Counted from the first letter of the stretch, positions 33,871 through 43,722 are shown. The stretch: 64,000 nucleotides of DNA from Gammaproteobacteria bacterium UBA7310 (GCA_002471665.1 DKQK01000071.1:124001-188000); one strand, 5' to 3'. The notes: generated from the sequence alone by a model not told the origin. A program made the numbers and translations.

Positions 33871-35127
33871 ATGGCGACGGCGACACAAGCACAAACTAAA
33901 ACTGCCAAAAAATCCTCTATCCCCAAGCAACAGACATTCAGCTGGGAAGGGGTCGATAAAAAAGGTAACAAGGTTAAGGGAGAACTCCCGGGCCAAAATG
34001 TTACCTTGATCAAGGCCGAGCTTCGCAAGCAGGGAATCGTAGCCAACAAAGTCAAAAAGAAAGCGACTTCACTGCTGGGGCCAAAGAAAAAGAAGATAAC
34101 CCCGATGGACGTCGCTGTTTTTACGCGCCAACTGGCAACCATGATGAAAGCCGGGGTGCCTCTGGTCCAATCCTTTGAGATCGTTGCAGACGGCCATGAC
34201 AACCCATCCATGCGGGATTTGCTCCTTAGAATAAAAGGGGATATCGAAGGCGGTAATAACCTGGCCAGCTCCCTTGCTGCTCACCCGGCTTATTTCGACG
34301 ATTTATTTGTGAGCCTGGTTGATTCCGGCGAACAATCCGGCGCCCTGGAAACCATGCTGGATCGAATAGCAATTTATAAGGAAAAAACCGAAGCGCTAAA
34401 GGCAAAGATAAAGAAAGCGATCAAATACCCAATCGCCGTGGTGGTTGTGGCCTGTATAGTGACGGCAATACTTCTGATCAAGGTAGTACCCACATTTCAA
34501 GATCTGTTCGCTGGGTTCGGTGCAGAACTGCCTGCATTTACGCAAATGGTGATCGACCTGTCGGAATGGATGCAAGAATGGTGGTTTATCTTCCTCCTGG
34601 GAATCATTGCATTCGGTGTCGCTTTCGCTGAAGCGAAGAAGCGATCACCCGCATTTTGCGATGCTTTAGACAGAATAATTCTGAAAATGCCAGTTGCCGG
34701 GGACATTATCTACAAGGCGACGATTGCGCGCTACGCCCGAACGCTCGCCACTACCTTTTCTGCCGGTGTCCCCTTGGTGGAAGCGTTGGAATCCGTGGCC
34801 GGAGCAACCGGAAACGTGGTCTACCGCAATGCGGTCAACAAAATTCGCGACGACGTATCAAGCGGCACCCAATTGAACTTTTCAATGAAATCAGCAGGTG
34901 TATTCCCAGCTATGGCGGTACAAATGACCGCGATCGGTGAAGAATCCGGTGCATTGGATACCATGTTGGATAAAGTAGCCACCTATTATGAGGATGAAGT
35001 GGACAACGCGGTGGATGGCCTGACCAGCCTCCTCGAACCTCTGATAATGGCTGTGCTCGGAGTATTGGTGGGCGGTCTTATCATCGCCATGTACCTACCC
35101 ATCTTCCAACTGGGTTCTGTCGTATAA
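33871..35127 (+). CDS. pilC: Type IV pilus inner-membrane platform protein PilC
   Basis: The 418-residue protein has two repeated GspF-type cytoplasmic domains (about 80-200 and 280-400), each followed by membrane segments, and family blocks such as FTRQLATMMKAGVPLVQSFEI (about 88-108) and ATTFSAGVPLVEALESVAGATGN. It couples the PilB motor to the pilus base in the inner membrane. The gene starts two bases after pilB. Length and layout are normal. Confidence 0.96.
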   Translation: MATATQAQTKTAKKSSIPKQQTFSWEGVDKKGNKVKGELPGQNVTLIKAELRKQGIVANKVKKKATSLLGPKKKKITPMDVAVFTRQLATMMKAGVPLVQSFEIVADGHDNPSMRDLLLRIKGDIEGGNNLASSLAAHPAYFDDLFVSLVDSGEQSGALETMLDRIAIYKEKTEALKAKIKKAIKYPIAVVVVACIVTAILLIKVVPTFQDLFAGFGAELPAFTQMVIDLSEWMQEWWFIFLLGIIAFGVAFAEAKKRSPAFCDALDRIILKMPVAGDIIYKATIARYARTLATTFSAGVPLVEALESVAGATGNVVYRNAVNKIRDDVSSGTQLNFSMKSAGVFPAMAVQMTAIGEESGALDTMLDKVATYYEDEVDNAVDGLTSLLEPLIMAVLGVLVGGLIIAMYLPIFQLGSVV

Positions 35128-35135
35128 GGACACGC

Positions 35136-36053
35136 TTGCCAATAATGACCAACCAGATAATTCAGTATCTCTCCAATAACCCCGACTACTTCGCCGGGGT
35201 TATTTTTTTCTTCGGGCTGATGTTCGGCAGCTTCTTTAACGTGGTGATTTATCGTGTCCCAGTCATGATGCACCTGGAGTGGCTGGAGAACTGTCGGGAT
35301 TTCATCAAAGAAACGTTCGGCCAACTCCCTGCGGAGCTGGAGGCCCATCCTGACAGTCTGCCCAAAGCGCCCTTCAATATCGCCAAGCCGGATTCCACCT
35401 GCCCCCACTGTGGTCACCTGATACGCTGGTATGAAAATATCCCTGTTGTCAGTTACATTGCGCTGAAAGGCAAATGCAGCCAATGCAGCAACCCCATTTC
35501 AGTACGCTATCCCATTATTGAACTGGTTACCGCGGTGCTTTCCTGCTTCGCGGCCTATCATTTCGGCTTCAGTTGGGAGGCCGCTGCGGCACTGGTACTG
35601 ACCTGGACACTGATTTGCCTGACCATGATCGACTTCGATCACAAGCTGCTGCCTGATCACATCACCCTGCCCTTGCTGTGGCTGGGGTTGATCCTCAACA
35701 TCAATGGCATGTTCGCCTCGCTACAGGACGCCGTTATCGGCGCTGCTGTGGGCTACCTGTGCCTGTGGTCCCTGTATTGGGTGTTCAAACTGCTCACCGG
35801 CAAGGAAGGCATGGGGTATGGTGATTTCAAACTCCTGGCTGCACTGGGAGCCTGGATGGGCTGGCAATACCTGCTGCTGATTCTGGTACTTTCTTCAATG
35901 GTCGGCGCCGCGGTGGGCATCAGCCTCATAGTGATCAAAGGCCGCGATAAAAACATTCCCATCCCGTTCGGCCCGTATCTGGCCGCCGCCGGCTGGATCG
36001 CCTTCTTCTGGGGTGAGAGCATTCTCGTCAATTACCAGAACTTCCTGCGCTAA
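35136..36053 (+). CDS. pilD: Prepilin peptidase / N-methyltransferase PilD
   Basis: The 305-residue polytopic membrane enzyme has the cytoplasmic zinc-binding cysteines (CPHC and CSQC, about 89-115) and the two catalytic aspartates in MIDFDHKLLPD and GMGYGDFKLL. It cleaves and N-methylates prepilins such as PilA and also serves type II secretion where present. AAGGA lies five bases from a TTG at 35136, while the ATG at 35145 would be 14 bases away, so the TTG is listed; the ATG is the alternative. It is the last gene of pilBCD. Confidence 0.94.
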   Translation: MPIMTNQIIQYLSNNPDYFAGVIFFFGLMFGSFFNVVIYRVPVMMHLEWLENCRDFIKETFGQLPAELEAHPDSLPKAPFNIAKPDSTCPHCGHLIRWYENIPVVSYIALKGKCSQCSNPISVRYPIIELVTAVLSCFAAYHFGFSWEAAAALVLTWTLICLTMIDFDHKLLPDHITLPLLWLGLILNINGMFASLQDAVIGAAVGYLCLWSLYWVFKLLTGKEGMGYGDFKLLAALGAWMGWQYLLLILVLSSMVGAAVGISLIVIKGRDKNIPIPFGPYLAAAGWIAFFWGESILVNYQNFLR

Positions 36054-36125
36054 CCGCTCCAGACTCACCCTTTACATCCCCCTGCTCTATCGTAACAATA
36101 GGCCACTTCGAATATGAGGTGGTCT

Positions 36126-36725
36126 ATGTTGGTAATTGGGGTAACCGGTGGTATCGGCAGCGGAAAAACCGCTGCAACGGATCGCTTCCAGGAGCACGGT
36201 ATTACCGTGGTGGATGCGGACCTGGCATCCAGGGTGATCGTGGAACCAGGGCGCCCGGCCCTGCAGGCCATCGCCGAACATTTTGGCCCCCACCTCATCA
36301 CCGCCGACGGCAGCCTGGATCGCCGTGCCTTGCGGGAGATCGTGTTTGCTGACCCCACCCAGCGTCAATGGCTGGAACAGCTTACCCACCCGCTGATCGG
36401 CCAGGAGATTGTCGCTCAGATCCAGGCCAGCACCTCTCCTTACACCATCCTGGCCTCCCCCCTGCTTCTGGAAAGCAGTCAACATCAGATGGCGAGCCGG
36501 ATACTGGTGATTGATGTACCGGTAGAGATGCAAATCGCCCGTACTGTGGCCCGGGATGAAACCACGGAAGCGGGAGTGAAAGCCATCATCGCTGCCCAGA
36601 TGTCACGGGGGGAGCGCCTGTCGAAGGCGGACGATGTGATTTGCAACGATCAGGATCTGAATCATCTACACAGCGAAGTGGACAGGCTCCACCAAACGTA
36701 TCTGCAACTGGCGAGGGATGTATGA
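36126..36725 (+). CDS. coaE: Dephospho-CoA kinase
   Basis: The 199-residue enzyme starts MLVIGVTGGIGSGKT with the P-loop at 8-15, followed by VDADLASR and the substrate-handling ASPLLLESSQ and VARDETTE blocks. It phosphorylates dephospho-CoA, the last step of coenzyme A synthesis. The ATG at 36126 follows GAGG by six bases and is chosen over the in-frame ATG at 36114. Its stop overlaps yacG, and no zapD gene lies between them. Confidence 0.96.
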   Translation: MLVIGVTGGIGSGKTAATDRFQEHGITVVDADLASRVIVEPGRPALQAIAEHFGPHLITADGSLDRRALREIVFADPTQRQWLEQLTHPLIGQEIVAQIQASTSPYTILASPLLLESSQHQMASRILVIDVPVEMQIARTVARDETTEAGVKAIIAAQMSRGERLSKADDVICNDQDLNHLHSEVDRLHQTYLQLARDV

Positions 36726-36910
36726 AAGTAAAGTGCCCCACCTGCGACAAGGAAATCGAGTATTCCACCAACAACCCGTACCGTCCTTTTTGCTGCGAGC
36801 GCTGCAAATTGATCGATCTGGGGGAATGGGCCAGCGGCGAGCGTTACATTGCCGGCGAAGCGGACTGGTCCATCGGCGACGACGAACCACAGGATAAGCC
36901 CTTGCACTGA
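36722..36910 (+). CDS. yacG: DNA gyrase inhibitor YacG (zinc finger)
   Basis: This 62-residue protein has a four-Cys zinc site (CPTC near residues 5-8 and CCERC around 25-29) and the FCCERCKLIDLGEWASGERYI stretch typical of YacG. The E. coli protein binds gyrase and blocks it from binding DNA. Its ATG overlaps the coaE stop by four bases (ATGA); a longer frame reaching 36641 is rejected as it would run inside coaE. It converges with the mutT fusion gene. Confidence 0.93.
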   Translation: MKVKCPTCDKEIEYSTNNPYRPFCCERCKLIDLGEWASGERYIAGEADWSIGDDEPQDKPLH

Positions 36911-36944
36911 ACTCTAAGATTGGGAAAACCGAAATTCAGCCCGT

Positions 36945-37904
36945 CTATTGAGCTTCACTCCCTTTACTTCCAGGCCAATAACCGGAGATCCCGGCACCAC
37001 CCTGGGCCCCCAGCGCAACCAGTTGCCCGAGATCAGCCGGCGCCACTCCTCCCAAGCCGTACACGGGCAGCTTTGCAGCGCTTACCCATTGGGAAAATAG
37101 TGTCAACGGTAGGGGCTGTGCGTGGGGATGGCTGGCGGTAGGTTTAAAGGGCGAAAGCGTAACAAAATCCAGCCCCAGTTTTTCCGCCTGCTGAATATCC
37201 GACAAACTATGACAGGAAGCCGCCACCCATCTGTGCTGTGATGGCCGTGAAGTGATGCGATGCAACTGCCCTGAGGTGAGATGCACCCCATCCAATTGAG
37301 ATTGCACCGCATCACTCATATCGCTGTTCACCAACACCCAGGCGTCGTGTTCCTGCTTCATGGCACTGATTGCGGATACCAGCTGCGCCGTGTCCTGTGC
37401 TGAGAGCGCTTCTTTGATACGCAATTGGAACAGGCGGTACCCCGCCTCCAGAGCCCGCCTGAAACCACCGCAGAATGCCGCCACCGAATCATCAAGCGAT
37501 GGCGTAATCACATAGTGCCGTGGCAGCTGTGCTGCACTCACAATGGGAACATTGGCATCCGGAAACTCAAATTCACTGAGTGAATGAGGACTGGTCCAGC
37601 GGATTTCCTGCCCCTCGGCGCCGATCGCCTGCCCGTCAAATTCAGTCACCCGCCAAACGTCCAGCAGCACCTGCTTGTCCACATAATCATGGGCAACCGT
37701 AATCAAAGGCTCGAAGCATTTCGCCTGAATACCCAACTCCTCTTCCAGCTCCCGGCACAGCGCCGTCTGCACCGGTTCCTGGGGCTCCACCTTGCCCCCT
37801 GGAAACTCCCATTTGCCCCCCTGATGCACGTGATCGTGACGGCGGGCGATAAGGATGTGCCCATCCCGTTCGATCACGGCAGCAACAACATGGATGCGCT
37901 TCAT
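36945..37904 (-). CDS. mutT: MutT (Nudix) fused to a thiamine-phosphate-synthase-like domain
   Basis: Residues 1-130 form a Nudix hydrolase with an intact Nudix box (37-59; Gly37, Glu43, Arg51, Glu52, Glu55, Glu56, Gly58), which in MutT hydrolyses 8-oxo-dGTP. Residues about 133-305 form a TIM-barrel domain of the ThiE/TenI type, with Gly-rich phosphate loops (YGLGGVAP) but no proof of thiamine phosphate synthesis. The same fusion is known in Pseudomonas and relatives. The gene starts three bases after argJ and probably shares its transcript. Confidence 0.93.
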   Translation of the reverse strand: MKRIHVVAAVIERDGHILIARRHDHVHQGGKWEFPGGKVEPQEPVQTALCRELEEELGIQAKCFEPLITVAHDYVDKQVLLDVWRVTEFDGQAIGAEGQEIRWTSPHSLSEFEFPDANVPIVSAAQLPRHYVITPSLDDSVAAFCGGFRRALEAGYRLFQLRIKEALSAQDTAQLVSAISAMKQEHDAWVLVNSDMSDAVQSQLDGVHLTSGQLHRITSRPSQHRWVAASCHSLSDIQQAEKLGLDFVTLSPFKPTASHPHAQPLPLTLFSQWVSAAKLPVYGLGGVAPADLGQLVALGAQGGAGISGYWPGSKGSEAQ

Positions 37905-37907
37905 TGC

Positions 37908-39140
37908 TCAGGAACGGTAGTCGGCATTGATTTTCACATAATCGTAGGAAAAGTCCGTAGTCCAGATAACGGCTTTTGCGTCACCACGCCCCAGCTTCAC
38001 GGCAATGGTAATCTCTTCCTTCTGCATTTCCGCTACCCCGGCCTGCTCGGTATAACTGGCAGCAACCGCACCGTGTTCGGCGATCAACACATCGTTCAGG
38101 GCCACCGACACCTGATTCACATCCAGCTCAGGGATGGGTGCCCGCCCCACCGCCGCCAAAATGCGTCCCCAGTTGGGATCACTGGCGAACAAAGCCGTTT
38201 TCACCAGGGGAGAATGCGCAATCGTATAAGCAACCTCCCGCGCTTCCTCCAGAGAGGCCGCCTCCGCCACGTCTACCGCAACAAACTTGGTGGCCCCTTC
38301 CCCATCCCGCACAATGGCATGGGCCAACTGCAGATAAACTGCCATCAGTGCCGTTTTGAAGCGCGATAAACCCTCCGGATCCTGTTCTGAAACACGAACA
38401 CCGGACTTGCCGGTGGCCACCAACATACAGCAATCGTTGGTGGAGGTATCGCTATCCACCGTAATGGAGTTGAAGGATGCCTGGGTCGCCTCTGCCGCAA
38501 GCTGCTGCAACAGCTCAGGCTCTACCAGGGCATCCGTTGCCACATACGCCAACATGGTGGCCATGTTGGGTTTGATCATACCGGCACCCTTGGACAGACC
38601 GGACAGCGTCACGGTATCAGCGCCGAACTGCAGTTGCACGGAGACCCCTTTGGGCCGGGTATCGGTCGTCATAATGCCGTGAGCCGCATCACTCCAGCCA
38701 TCTTCACTCAATGCCGAGAGGCAGGCAGGCAGACCGGCAATGATCCTTGCCACCGGCAACGGCTCACCAATCACGCCAGTGGAGAAGGGAAACACGCTGA
38801 TCTCAGAAACGCCGGCCTGCTGTGCCAATGACTGACAAACCGCAACAGCATTCTGCATCCCCTGCTGACCTGTTCCGGCATTGGCGCAGCCGGTGTTGGT
38901 AACCAGGTACAATGTCTCATTGGAGCGCCCCGCCAGTTTGGCCAGATTGTTTTTGCATAGAGTCACCGGTGCAGCACAGAATGCATTGCGGGTAAAGGTT
39001 CCGGCAATAGTGCTTCCTGCCGCCGCCTCCATCACCACCAGGTCGCGACGATCAGAATACCTTACCCGTGCCTGAGTCGTACCCAGGCGAAATCCTTTCA
39101 CCGGATGCATGACACCAAAGGTTTCTTTTCCTACCGCCAT
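37908..39140 (-). CDS. argJ: Bifunctional glutamate N-acetyltransferase / amino-acid N-acetyltransferase ArgJ
   Basis: The 410-residue protein has the ArgJ self-cleavage region GAGMIKPNMATMLAYVATD (cleavage before the Thr of MAT), the SFNSITVDSDTSTND block and NWGRILAAVGRA. After cleavage it recycles the acetyl group from acetylornithine to glutamate in arginine synthesis; whether it can also use acetyl-CoA is not shown. It is placed between mutT and secA, as in Pseudomonas. A terminator lies between secA and argJ. Confidence 0.97.
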   Translation of the reverse strand: MAVGKETFGVMHPVKGFRLGTTQARVRYSDRRDLVVMEAAAGSTIAGTFTRNAFCAAPVTLCKNNLAKLAGRSNETLYLVTNTGCANAGTGQQGMQNAVAVCQSLAQQAGVSEISVFPFSTGVIGEPLPVARIIAGLPACLSALSEDGWSDAAHGIMTTDTRPKGVSVQLQFGADTVTLSGLSKGAGMIKPNMATMLAYVATDALVEPELLQQLAAEATQASFNSITVDSDTSTNDCCMLVATGKSGVRVSEQDPEGLSRFKTALMAVYLQLAHAIVRDGEGATKFVAVDVAEAASLEEAREVAYTIAHSPLVKTALFASDPNWGRILAAVGRAPIPELDVNQVSVALNDVLIAEHGAVAASYTEQAGVAEMQKEEITIAVKLGRGDAKAVIWTTDFSYDYVKINADYRS

Positions 39141-39192
39141 TGTCTATTCCTCTTGATATTGTGCTGACACTATTGCACTGACCGGCCCCACG

Positions 39193-39216
39193 AAAAAGGG
39201 GCCTTAACAGCCCCTT
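39193..39216 (-). terminator. Intrinsic terminator behind secA
   Basis: Read on the minus strand, AAGGGGC (39216-39210) pairs with GCCCCTT (39202-39196), with further T at 39195-39193 continuing the run. It lies 17 bases behind the secA stop codon and 53 bases ahead of argJ. Confidence 0.85.
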
Positions 39217-39233
39217 GTTTGGATTCCGGTATG

Positions 39234-41960
39234 TTACTCAACCTGCCCATGGCAGTGTTTGTATTTTTTCCCGGAACCGCAGGGGCAGGGCTCGTTACGC
39301 CCCACTTTGCGTTCCTGCCGCTGGAAGGGGGTATTGCCCTGCTGATCCGGCTGCTCGTTTTCCGCGGTAGCAGAGGCATCGGCATGTTGTAAGGTCAGCT
39401 CCCGCTCTGCCGCGGCACGACGCTGCCGCTCCAGCTCTTCCACCTCTTCCTGACGACGCAGTTCAACTGTGGTCAATACGCGAACCACTTCCAGTTTCAC
39501 GTTCTCGAGGAAGGTCTGGAACAGCTCAAAGGCTTCCCGCTTATACTCTTGCTTGGGATTCTTCTGCGCATAGCCCCGCAGATGAATGCCCTGCCGCAAA
39601 TGATCCATATTAGCCAGATGCTCTTTCCAGAGCCGATCCAGCGTGGCCAGCATCACATGCTTCTCCAACTGGCGCATCACATGAGCTTCGTCACCCAGGT
39701 TGGCTTCCTTGGTGGCATAGGCCTCTTCCAGAACACCGATAATCTTTTCTCTCAGGGTTTCTTCATGCAGGGATTTATCGTCGTCCAACCACTGTTGAAT
39801 GGGCATCTTGATGCGGAAATCGGTTTCAATAGCATGCTCCAAACCGTCCACATCCCACTGCTCCACCATGCTCTGGGGAGGAATGTAGCCACTGATAAAG
39901 TCGTTCACCACATCAACCCGAATGGCTTTGATGTTCTCCGACAGATCCTCGGCGTGCAGAATATCATTACGTTGTTCATACACAACACGGCGCTGGTCAT
40001 TGGCCACATCATCGTATTCCAACAAAGATTTGCGGATATCGAAGTTGCGCCCTTCCACTTTCTTCTGGGCATTTTCAATGGATTTGGTCACCCAGCGATG
40101 CTCAATGGCTTCGCCCCGTTCCATACCCAGGGTCTGCATCAAACCTTTAACACGGTCGGAGGCAAATATTCGCATCAGTCCGTCTTCCAGTGACAGGAAG
40201 AAACGGGTGGAACCCGGATCACCCTGACGGCCGGCACGACCACGCAATTGATTATCGATACGGCGGGATTCATGGCGCTCGGTGCCGATGATGTGCAAGC
40301 CACCAGCGTCCTTCACGGCCTGGTTGCGTGCCTGCCACTCCGTTTTCAGCTTTTCGATCTGCTCCGGGGTGGGGTTTTCCAGCGCATCCACCTGCGCCTG
40401 CCAACTGCCACCCAAGACGATATCGGTGCCCCGACCGGCCATGTTGGTGGCAATGGTCAAGGCGCCAGGCTGGCCGGCCTGAGCGATGATGTCCGCTTCC
40501 TGGGCGTGAAACTTGGCGTTCAATACCTTATGCGGCACTTTTTGTTTTTTCAGCAGGGCCGACAGATATTCAGAAGTTTCGATAGACGCTGTACCAACTA
40601 AAACCGGGCGATTGGCCTTGATTGCTTCCTGAATGTCTTCGATGATGGCCTCGAATTTCTCTTCCGCTGACATGAAGATCAGGTCATTCATGTCATCACG
40701 CACCATGGGTTTGTTGGTGGGAATCACCACCACGTCCAGACCATAAATTTGGCGGAACTCGAAGGCTTCCGTATCTGCGGTACCGGTCATGCCGGACAGT
40801 TTGGAGTAAATGCGAAAATAGTTCTGGAAGGTAGTGGATGCCAGGGTCTGGTTCTCATTCTGGATGCGCACGCCTTCCTTAGCCTCAATGGCCTGATGAA
40901 TCCCATCCGACCAGCGGCGGCCAGCCATCGTACGGCCGGTATGTTCATCCACTATCACAATCTGGTTATTCTGGACAATATAGTCAACGTCACGCTGGAA
41001 CAGGCAATGGGCTTTCAGCGCAGCATGCACGTGATGAAGCAGGTTCAGATTGTTGGCGGCGTACAGGCTATCGCCTTCGTGGAGCAACTTGAATTCAGTG
41101 AGCAGTTCTTCAACGTACTGGTGCCCTTCTTCCGTCAGTTCGACCTGGCGGTTTTTCTCATCAATGGTGTAGTGATAGGTTTTGGCTTCCTCGCTGATCT
41201 CCCCTTCCTCATAACCTCGTTCGAGTTTGGGAATCAGAACGTTAATCTTTTTATACAGTTCGGAACTGTCTTCACTGGGGCCGGAAATGATCAGGGGCGT
41301 GCGCGCCTCGTCGATCAGGATCGAGTCCACCTCATCCACAACGGCAAAATTCAACGGCCTCTGCACCCGGTCTTCCAGGGTGAAGGCCATATTGTCACGC
41401 AGATAGTCAAAACCGAATTCGTTGTTGGTGCCATAGGTAATATCGCAGGCGTAGGCAGCGCGTTTGGTGGCCGGATCCTGTTGCGACAGAATAACGCCAA
41501 CACTCATACCCAGGAATTCATACAGCGGCCGCATCCAGTCTGCATCCCGCTCCGCCAGATAATCGTTCACCGTCACCACATGCACTCCCTCCCCGGAGAG
41601 CGCATTCAGGTAGACCGCCAGGGTAGCAGTCAGGGTTTTACCTTCACCGGTGCGCATTTCGGCGATTTTACCTTCGTGCAGGGTAATACCACCGATCAAC
41701 TGACAATCGAAGTGACGCATCCCCATAACCCGCTTACTGGCTTCGCGAGCCACCGCAAACGCTTCCGGCAAAATGGTATCCAGAGATTCGCCCTGCTCAA
41801 GACGGGATTGGAACGCAGGGGTTTTGGCTTTCAGTTCCTCGTCGGACAACCCCTGGATCTCTTCTTCCAGAGCATTGATCTGCGCAACCAACTTGCCCAT
41901 TCTCTTGAGTTCGCGATCGTTCTTGCTGCCTAAAATCTTGCGAAACAGTGGTCCTAACAT
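39234..41960 (-). CDS. secA: Preprotein translocase ATPase SecA
   Basis: The 908-residue motor has Walker A MRTGEGKT (about 102-109), the DEVDSILIDEARTPLIISG block, the helical wing and scaffold, and a C-terminal zinc-binding tail CPCGSGKKYKHCHG that binds SecB. It pushes preproteins through SecYEG. Upstream, 240 bases separate it from the M23 gene; E. coli has secM there, but I see no ORF with a SecM-like arrest sequence. The ATG at 41960 has only a weak ribosome site. Confidence 0.98.
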   Translation of the reverse strand: MLGPLFRKILGSKNDRELKRMGKLVAQINALEEEIQGLSDEELKAKTPAFQSRLEQGESLDTILPEAFAVAREASKRVMGMRHFDCQLIGGITLHEGKIAEMRTGEGKTLTATLAVYLNALSGEGVHVVTVNDYLAERDADWMRPLYEFLGMSVGVILSQQDPATKRAAYACDITYGTNNEFGFDYLRDNMAFTLEDRVQRPLNFAVVDEVDSILIDEARTPLIISGPSEDSSELYKKINVLIPKLERGYEEGEISEEAKTYHYTIDEKNRQVELTEEGHQYVEELLTEFKLLHEGDSLYAANNLNLLHHVHAALKAHCLFQRDVDYIVQNNQIVIVDEHTGRTMAGRRWSDGIHQAIEAKEGVRIQNENQTLASTTFQNYFRIYSKLSGMTGTADTEAFEFRQIYGLDVVVIPTNKPMVRDDMNDLIFMSAEEKFEAIIEDIQEAIKANRPVLVGTASIETSEYLSALLKKQKVPHKVLNAKFHAQEADIIAQAGQPGALTIATNMAGRGTDIVLGGSWQAQVDALENPTPEQIEKLKTEWQARNQAVKDAGGLHIIGTERHESRRIDNQLRGRAGRQGDPGSTRFFLSLEDGLMRIFASDRVKGLMQTLGMERGEAIEHRWVTKSIENAQKKVEGRNFDIRKSLLEYDDVANDQRRVVYEQRNDILHAEDLSENIKAIRVDVVNDFISGYIPPQSMVEQWDVDGLEHAIETDFRIKMPIQQWLDDDKSLHEETLREKIIGVLEEAYATKEANLGDEAHVMRQLEKHVMLATLDRLWKEHLANMDHLRQGIHLRGYAQKNPKQEYKREAFELFQTFLENVKLEVVRVLTTVELRRQEEVEELERQRRAAAERELTLQHADASATAENEQPDQQGNTPFQRQERKVGRNEPCPCGSGKKYKHCHGQVE

Positions 41961-42200
41961 AGGTTTTCACTTCTATTACTGAGGCTTTCCTGACCGGCTG
42001 ACATGTGAGCCATTTAATAATCTCGGCAGTGCATTAGAGACTGAAACAGCGTCGACTCTCCCAAATGCCAACAGGAATAAAATTAAAGGGCCAATTCTAA
42101 CGTTATTTTCCCAGTAGGATAAAGCATTTACGCGCGGGAATAATGCTTGGCGCACCCTGATGATGCGCTAACTTGACGATCAAACGCGCCGATTGATCAA

Positions 42201-43127
42201 TCAGCTGCGTTTGCGGTAGACATAGCGGGCAGGGTCAACCGCCTTACCATTTTTACGAACTTCAAAATGCACATGGGGGCCCGTGGAGCGTCCGGTACTT
42301 CCCATACGGGCCAGGGTTTGACTCTGCTTGACGATATCGCCCACAGAGACCAGGATCTCTTTGGCGTGACCATAGCGCGTGGTGATACCACCACCATGAT
42401 TAATTTCCACCATCAGCCCGTAGCCATAACGCTCTCCGGCCCAGGTTACTACTCCGGAACCCACCGATACGATGTCCGAACCTTCCTTGCCGGCAAAATC
42501 AACCCCCGCATGCCAGGCCGGGCGCCCGGTAAACGGGTCTGTACGCCGGCCAAAGCGCGAGGACAACCAGCCCCAGGTCACCGGGCGCCCGGCAATGGAG
42601 ACTTCCTTCTGCAGTTTACGATTGGCCAGCAGGCTTTCGAGCACTTCCAACTGCTGCTCACGTGCCTCAATATCGGCGGCTAACTGATCAAGGTCGGCAA
42701 GAAAGCTGGGCCGATCCACCTCCACCTGCAATTCGCCTTCTTCCGGGCCACCGACGGCGGGAATGCGTGAAAACTCAAATTCTCCACCATTCAGCTTGGC
42801 CACTTCCACCAAACGCTCACCCAAGGCATCCAGCCGCATAAGGCGCGCCTGCAATTCCGCCATTCTAACGGTCATGGCGATTAATTGATCTTCTGCCTGT
42901 TTTCGCGCCTGCTCTATTCGTTCGGCATTACTGGCGATATCACTCTGCAGAAAGGCAGCCAGATCCCCGGGTTCGCTGGCCTTGGTTCCAGACAGATACA
43001 CGCCGGCCCCCAACCCCAGTACTGCTGACAGGCCCAGGCCCAGAACCAACGTAACCACCAACAGAGGGGTTCGCAGCTTCAGTGTTCGCGATTGGCCAGT
43101 TTTGGGATCAAGAAGAATAATGTTCAT
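42201..43127 (-). CDS. Membrane-anchored M23 family metallopeptidase (probable cell-wall endopeptidase)
   Basis: The 308-residue protein has an N-terminal membrane anchor (about 20-46), a coiled-coil region (about 60-180) and a C-terminal LytM/M23 domain with the zinc ligands in HAGVDFAG and HVHFEVR near residue 290. The catalytic residues seem complete, so it may be an active periplasmic endopeptidase acting on peptidoglycan cross-links. Its place between lpxC and secA matches the Pseudomonas arrangement. It is divergent from dciA, with about 110 bases between the two starts. Confidence 0.9.
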   Translation of the reverse strand: MNIILLDPKTGQSRTLKLRTPLLVVTLVLGLGLSAVLGLGAGVYLSGTKASEPGDLAAFLQSDIASNAERIEQARKQAEDQLIAMTVRMAELQARLMRLDALGERLVEVAKLNGGEFEFSRIPAVGGPEEGELQVEVDRPSFLADLDQLAADIEAREQQLEVLESLLANRKLQKEVSIAGRPVTWGWLSSRFGRRTDPFTGRPAWHAGVDFAGKEGSDIVSVGSGVVTWAGERYGYGLMVEINHGGGITTRYGHAKEILVSVGDIVKQSQTLARMGSTGRSTGPHVHFEVRKNGKAVDPARYVYRKRS

Positions 43128-43234
43128 TACTAATTACTACTCTAGAGCTAGCCGCCATTTTAGTTCAGAATCCAATCAGGGACAGTTACACCCGATTGTT
43201 GAAATCCACCCAGAGAATTGAGCAATTTCTACCA

Positions 43235-43696
43235 ATGGCGCAGGACGGTACCATAAAAAATATAAGAGATCTCATGCTTTGCAACAAAGAAGTGAAGTCT
43301 CTCACCGAAAATTCCTTGCAGGTTGCTGAACTGAATCACATTTTGGCAACTTCGTTGCCCAGCAAGCTGGCTCAGTTCTGTAAAGTGGCCAGCTATCGCA
43401 ACGGTGCCTTGCACCTGGAAACCAGAACCGGTGCAGCCGCGACGCAACTTAGATTCATGCAACCACAAATCTTTTCCAAACTAAAAAAATCAAGCAAATT
43501 CAGGGCATTGCAGAGCATCAACATTCGCATCGCTGCGGCTCCAGCGCAATTGGACCGACATTACAAACGGTCTCTGCCCACCGTTTCCCGGCAAAACTGC
43601 TTACTGATACGACAAACCGCTGACACGATAGCGGACCATCAGCTGGCCGACTCCATGCGGAACCTGGCCGATACACTGAAAAACCGGGGCAACTAA
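43235..43696 (+). CDS. dciA: DciA family protein (DUF721), replicative helicase loader
   Basis: The 153-residue protein matches the DUF721 pattern: an N-terminal region with helix and strands about 1-80 (LPSKLAQFCKVASYRNGALHLETRTGAAATQLRF...), then a long variable tail. DciA is thought to load the DnaB helicase in bacteria lacking DnaC. ATG 43235 is used; an in-frame TTG at 43196 would add 13 residues, and neither start has a strong ribosome site. The gene is on the plus strand and converges with lpxC. Confidence 0.83.
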   Translation: MAQDGTIKNIRDLMLCNKEVKSLTENSLQVAELNHILATSLPSKLAQFCKVASYRNGALHLETRTGAAATQLRFMQPQIFSKLKKSSKFRALQSINIRIAAAPAQLDRHYKRSLPTVSRQNCLLIRQTADTIADHQLADSMRNLADTLKNRGN

Positions 43697-43722
43697 AACT
43701 ATGGCAGAAAACAGGGGAATTT

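Noticed and set aside
41961..42200. SecM-like leader gene
   Set aside because: No frame with a signal peptide and arrest motif in this spacer.
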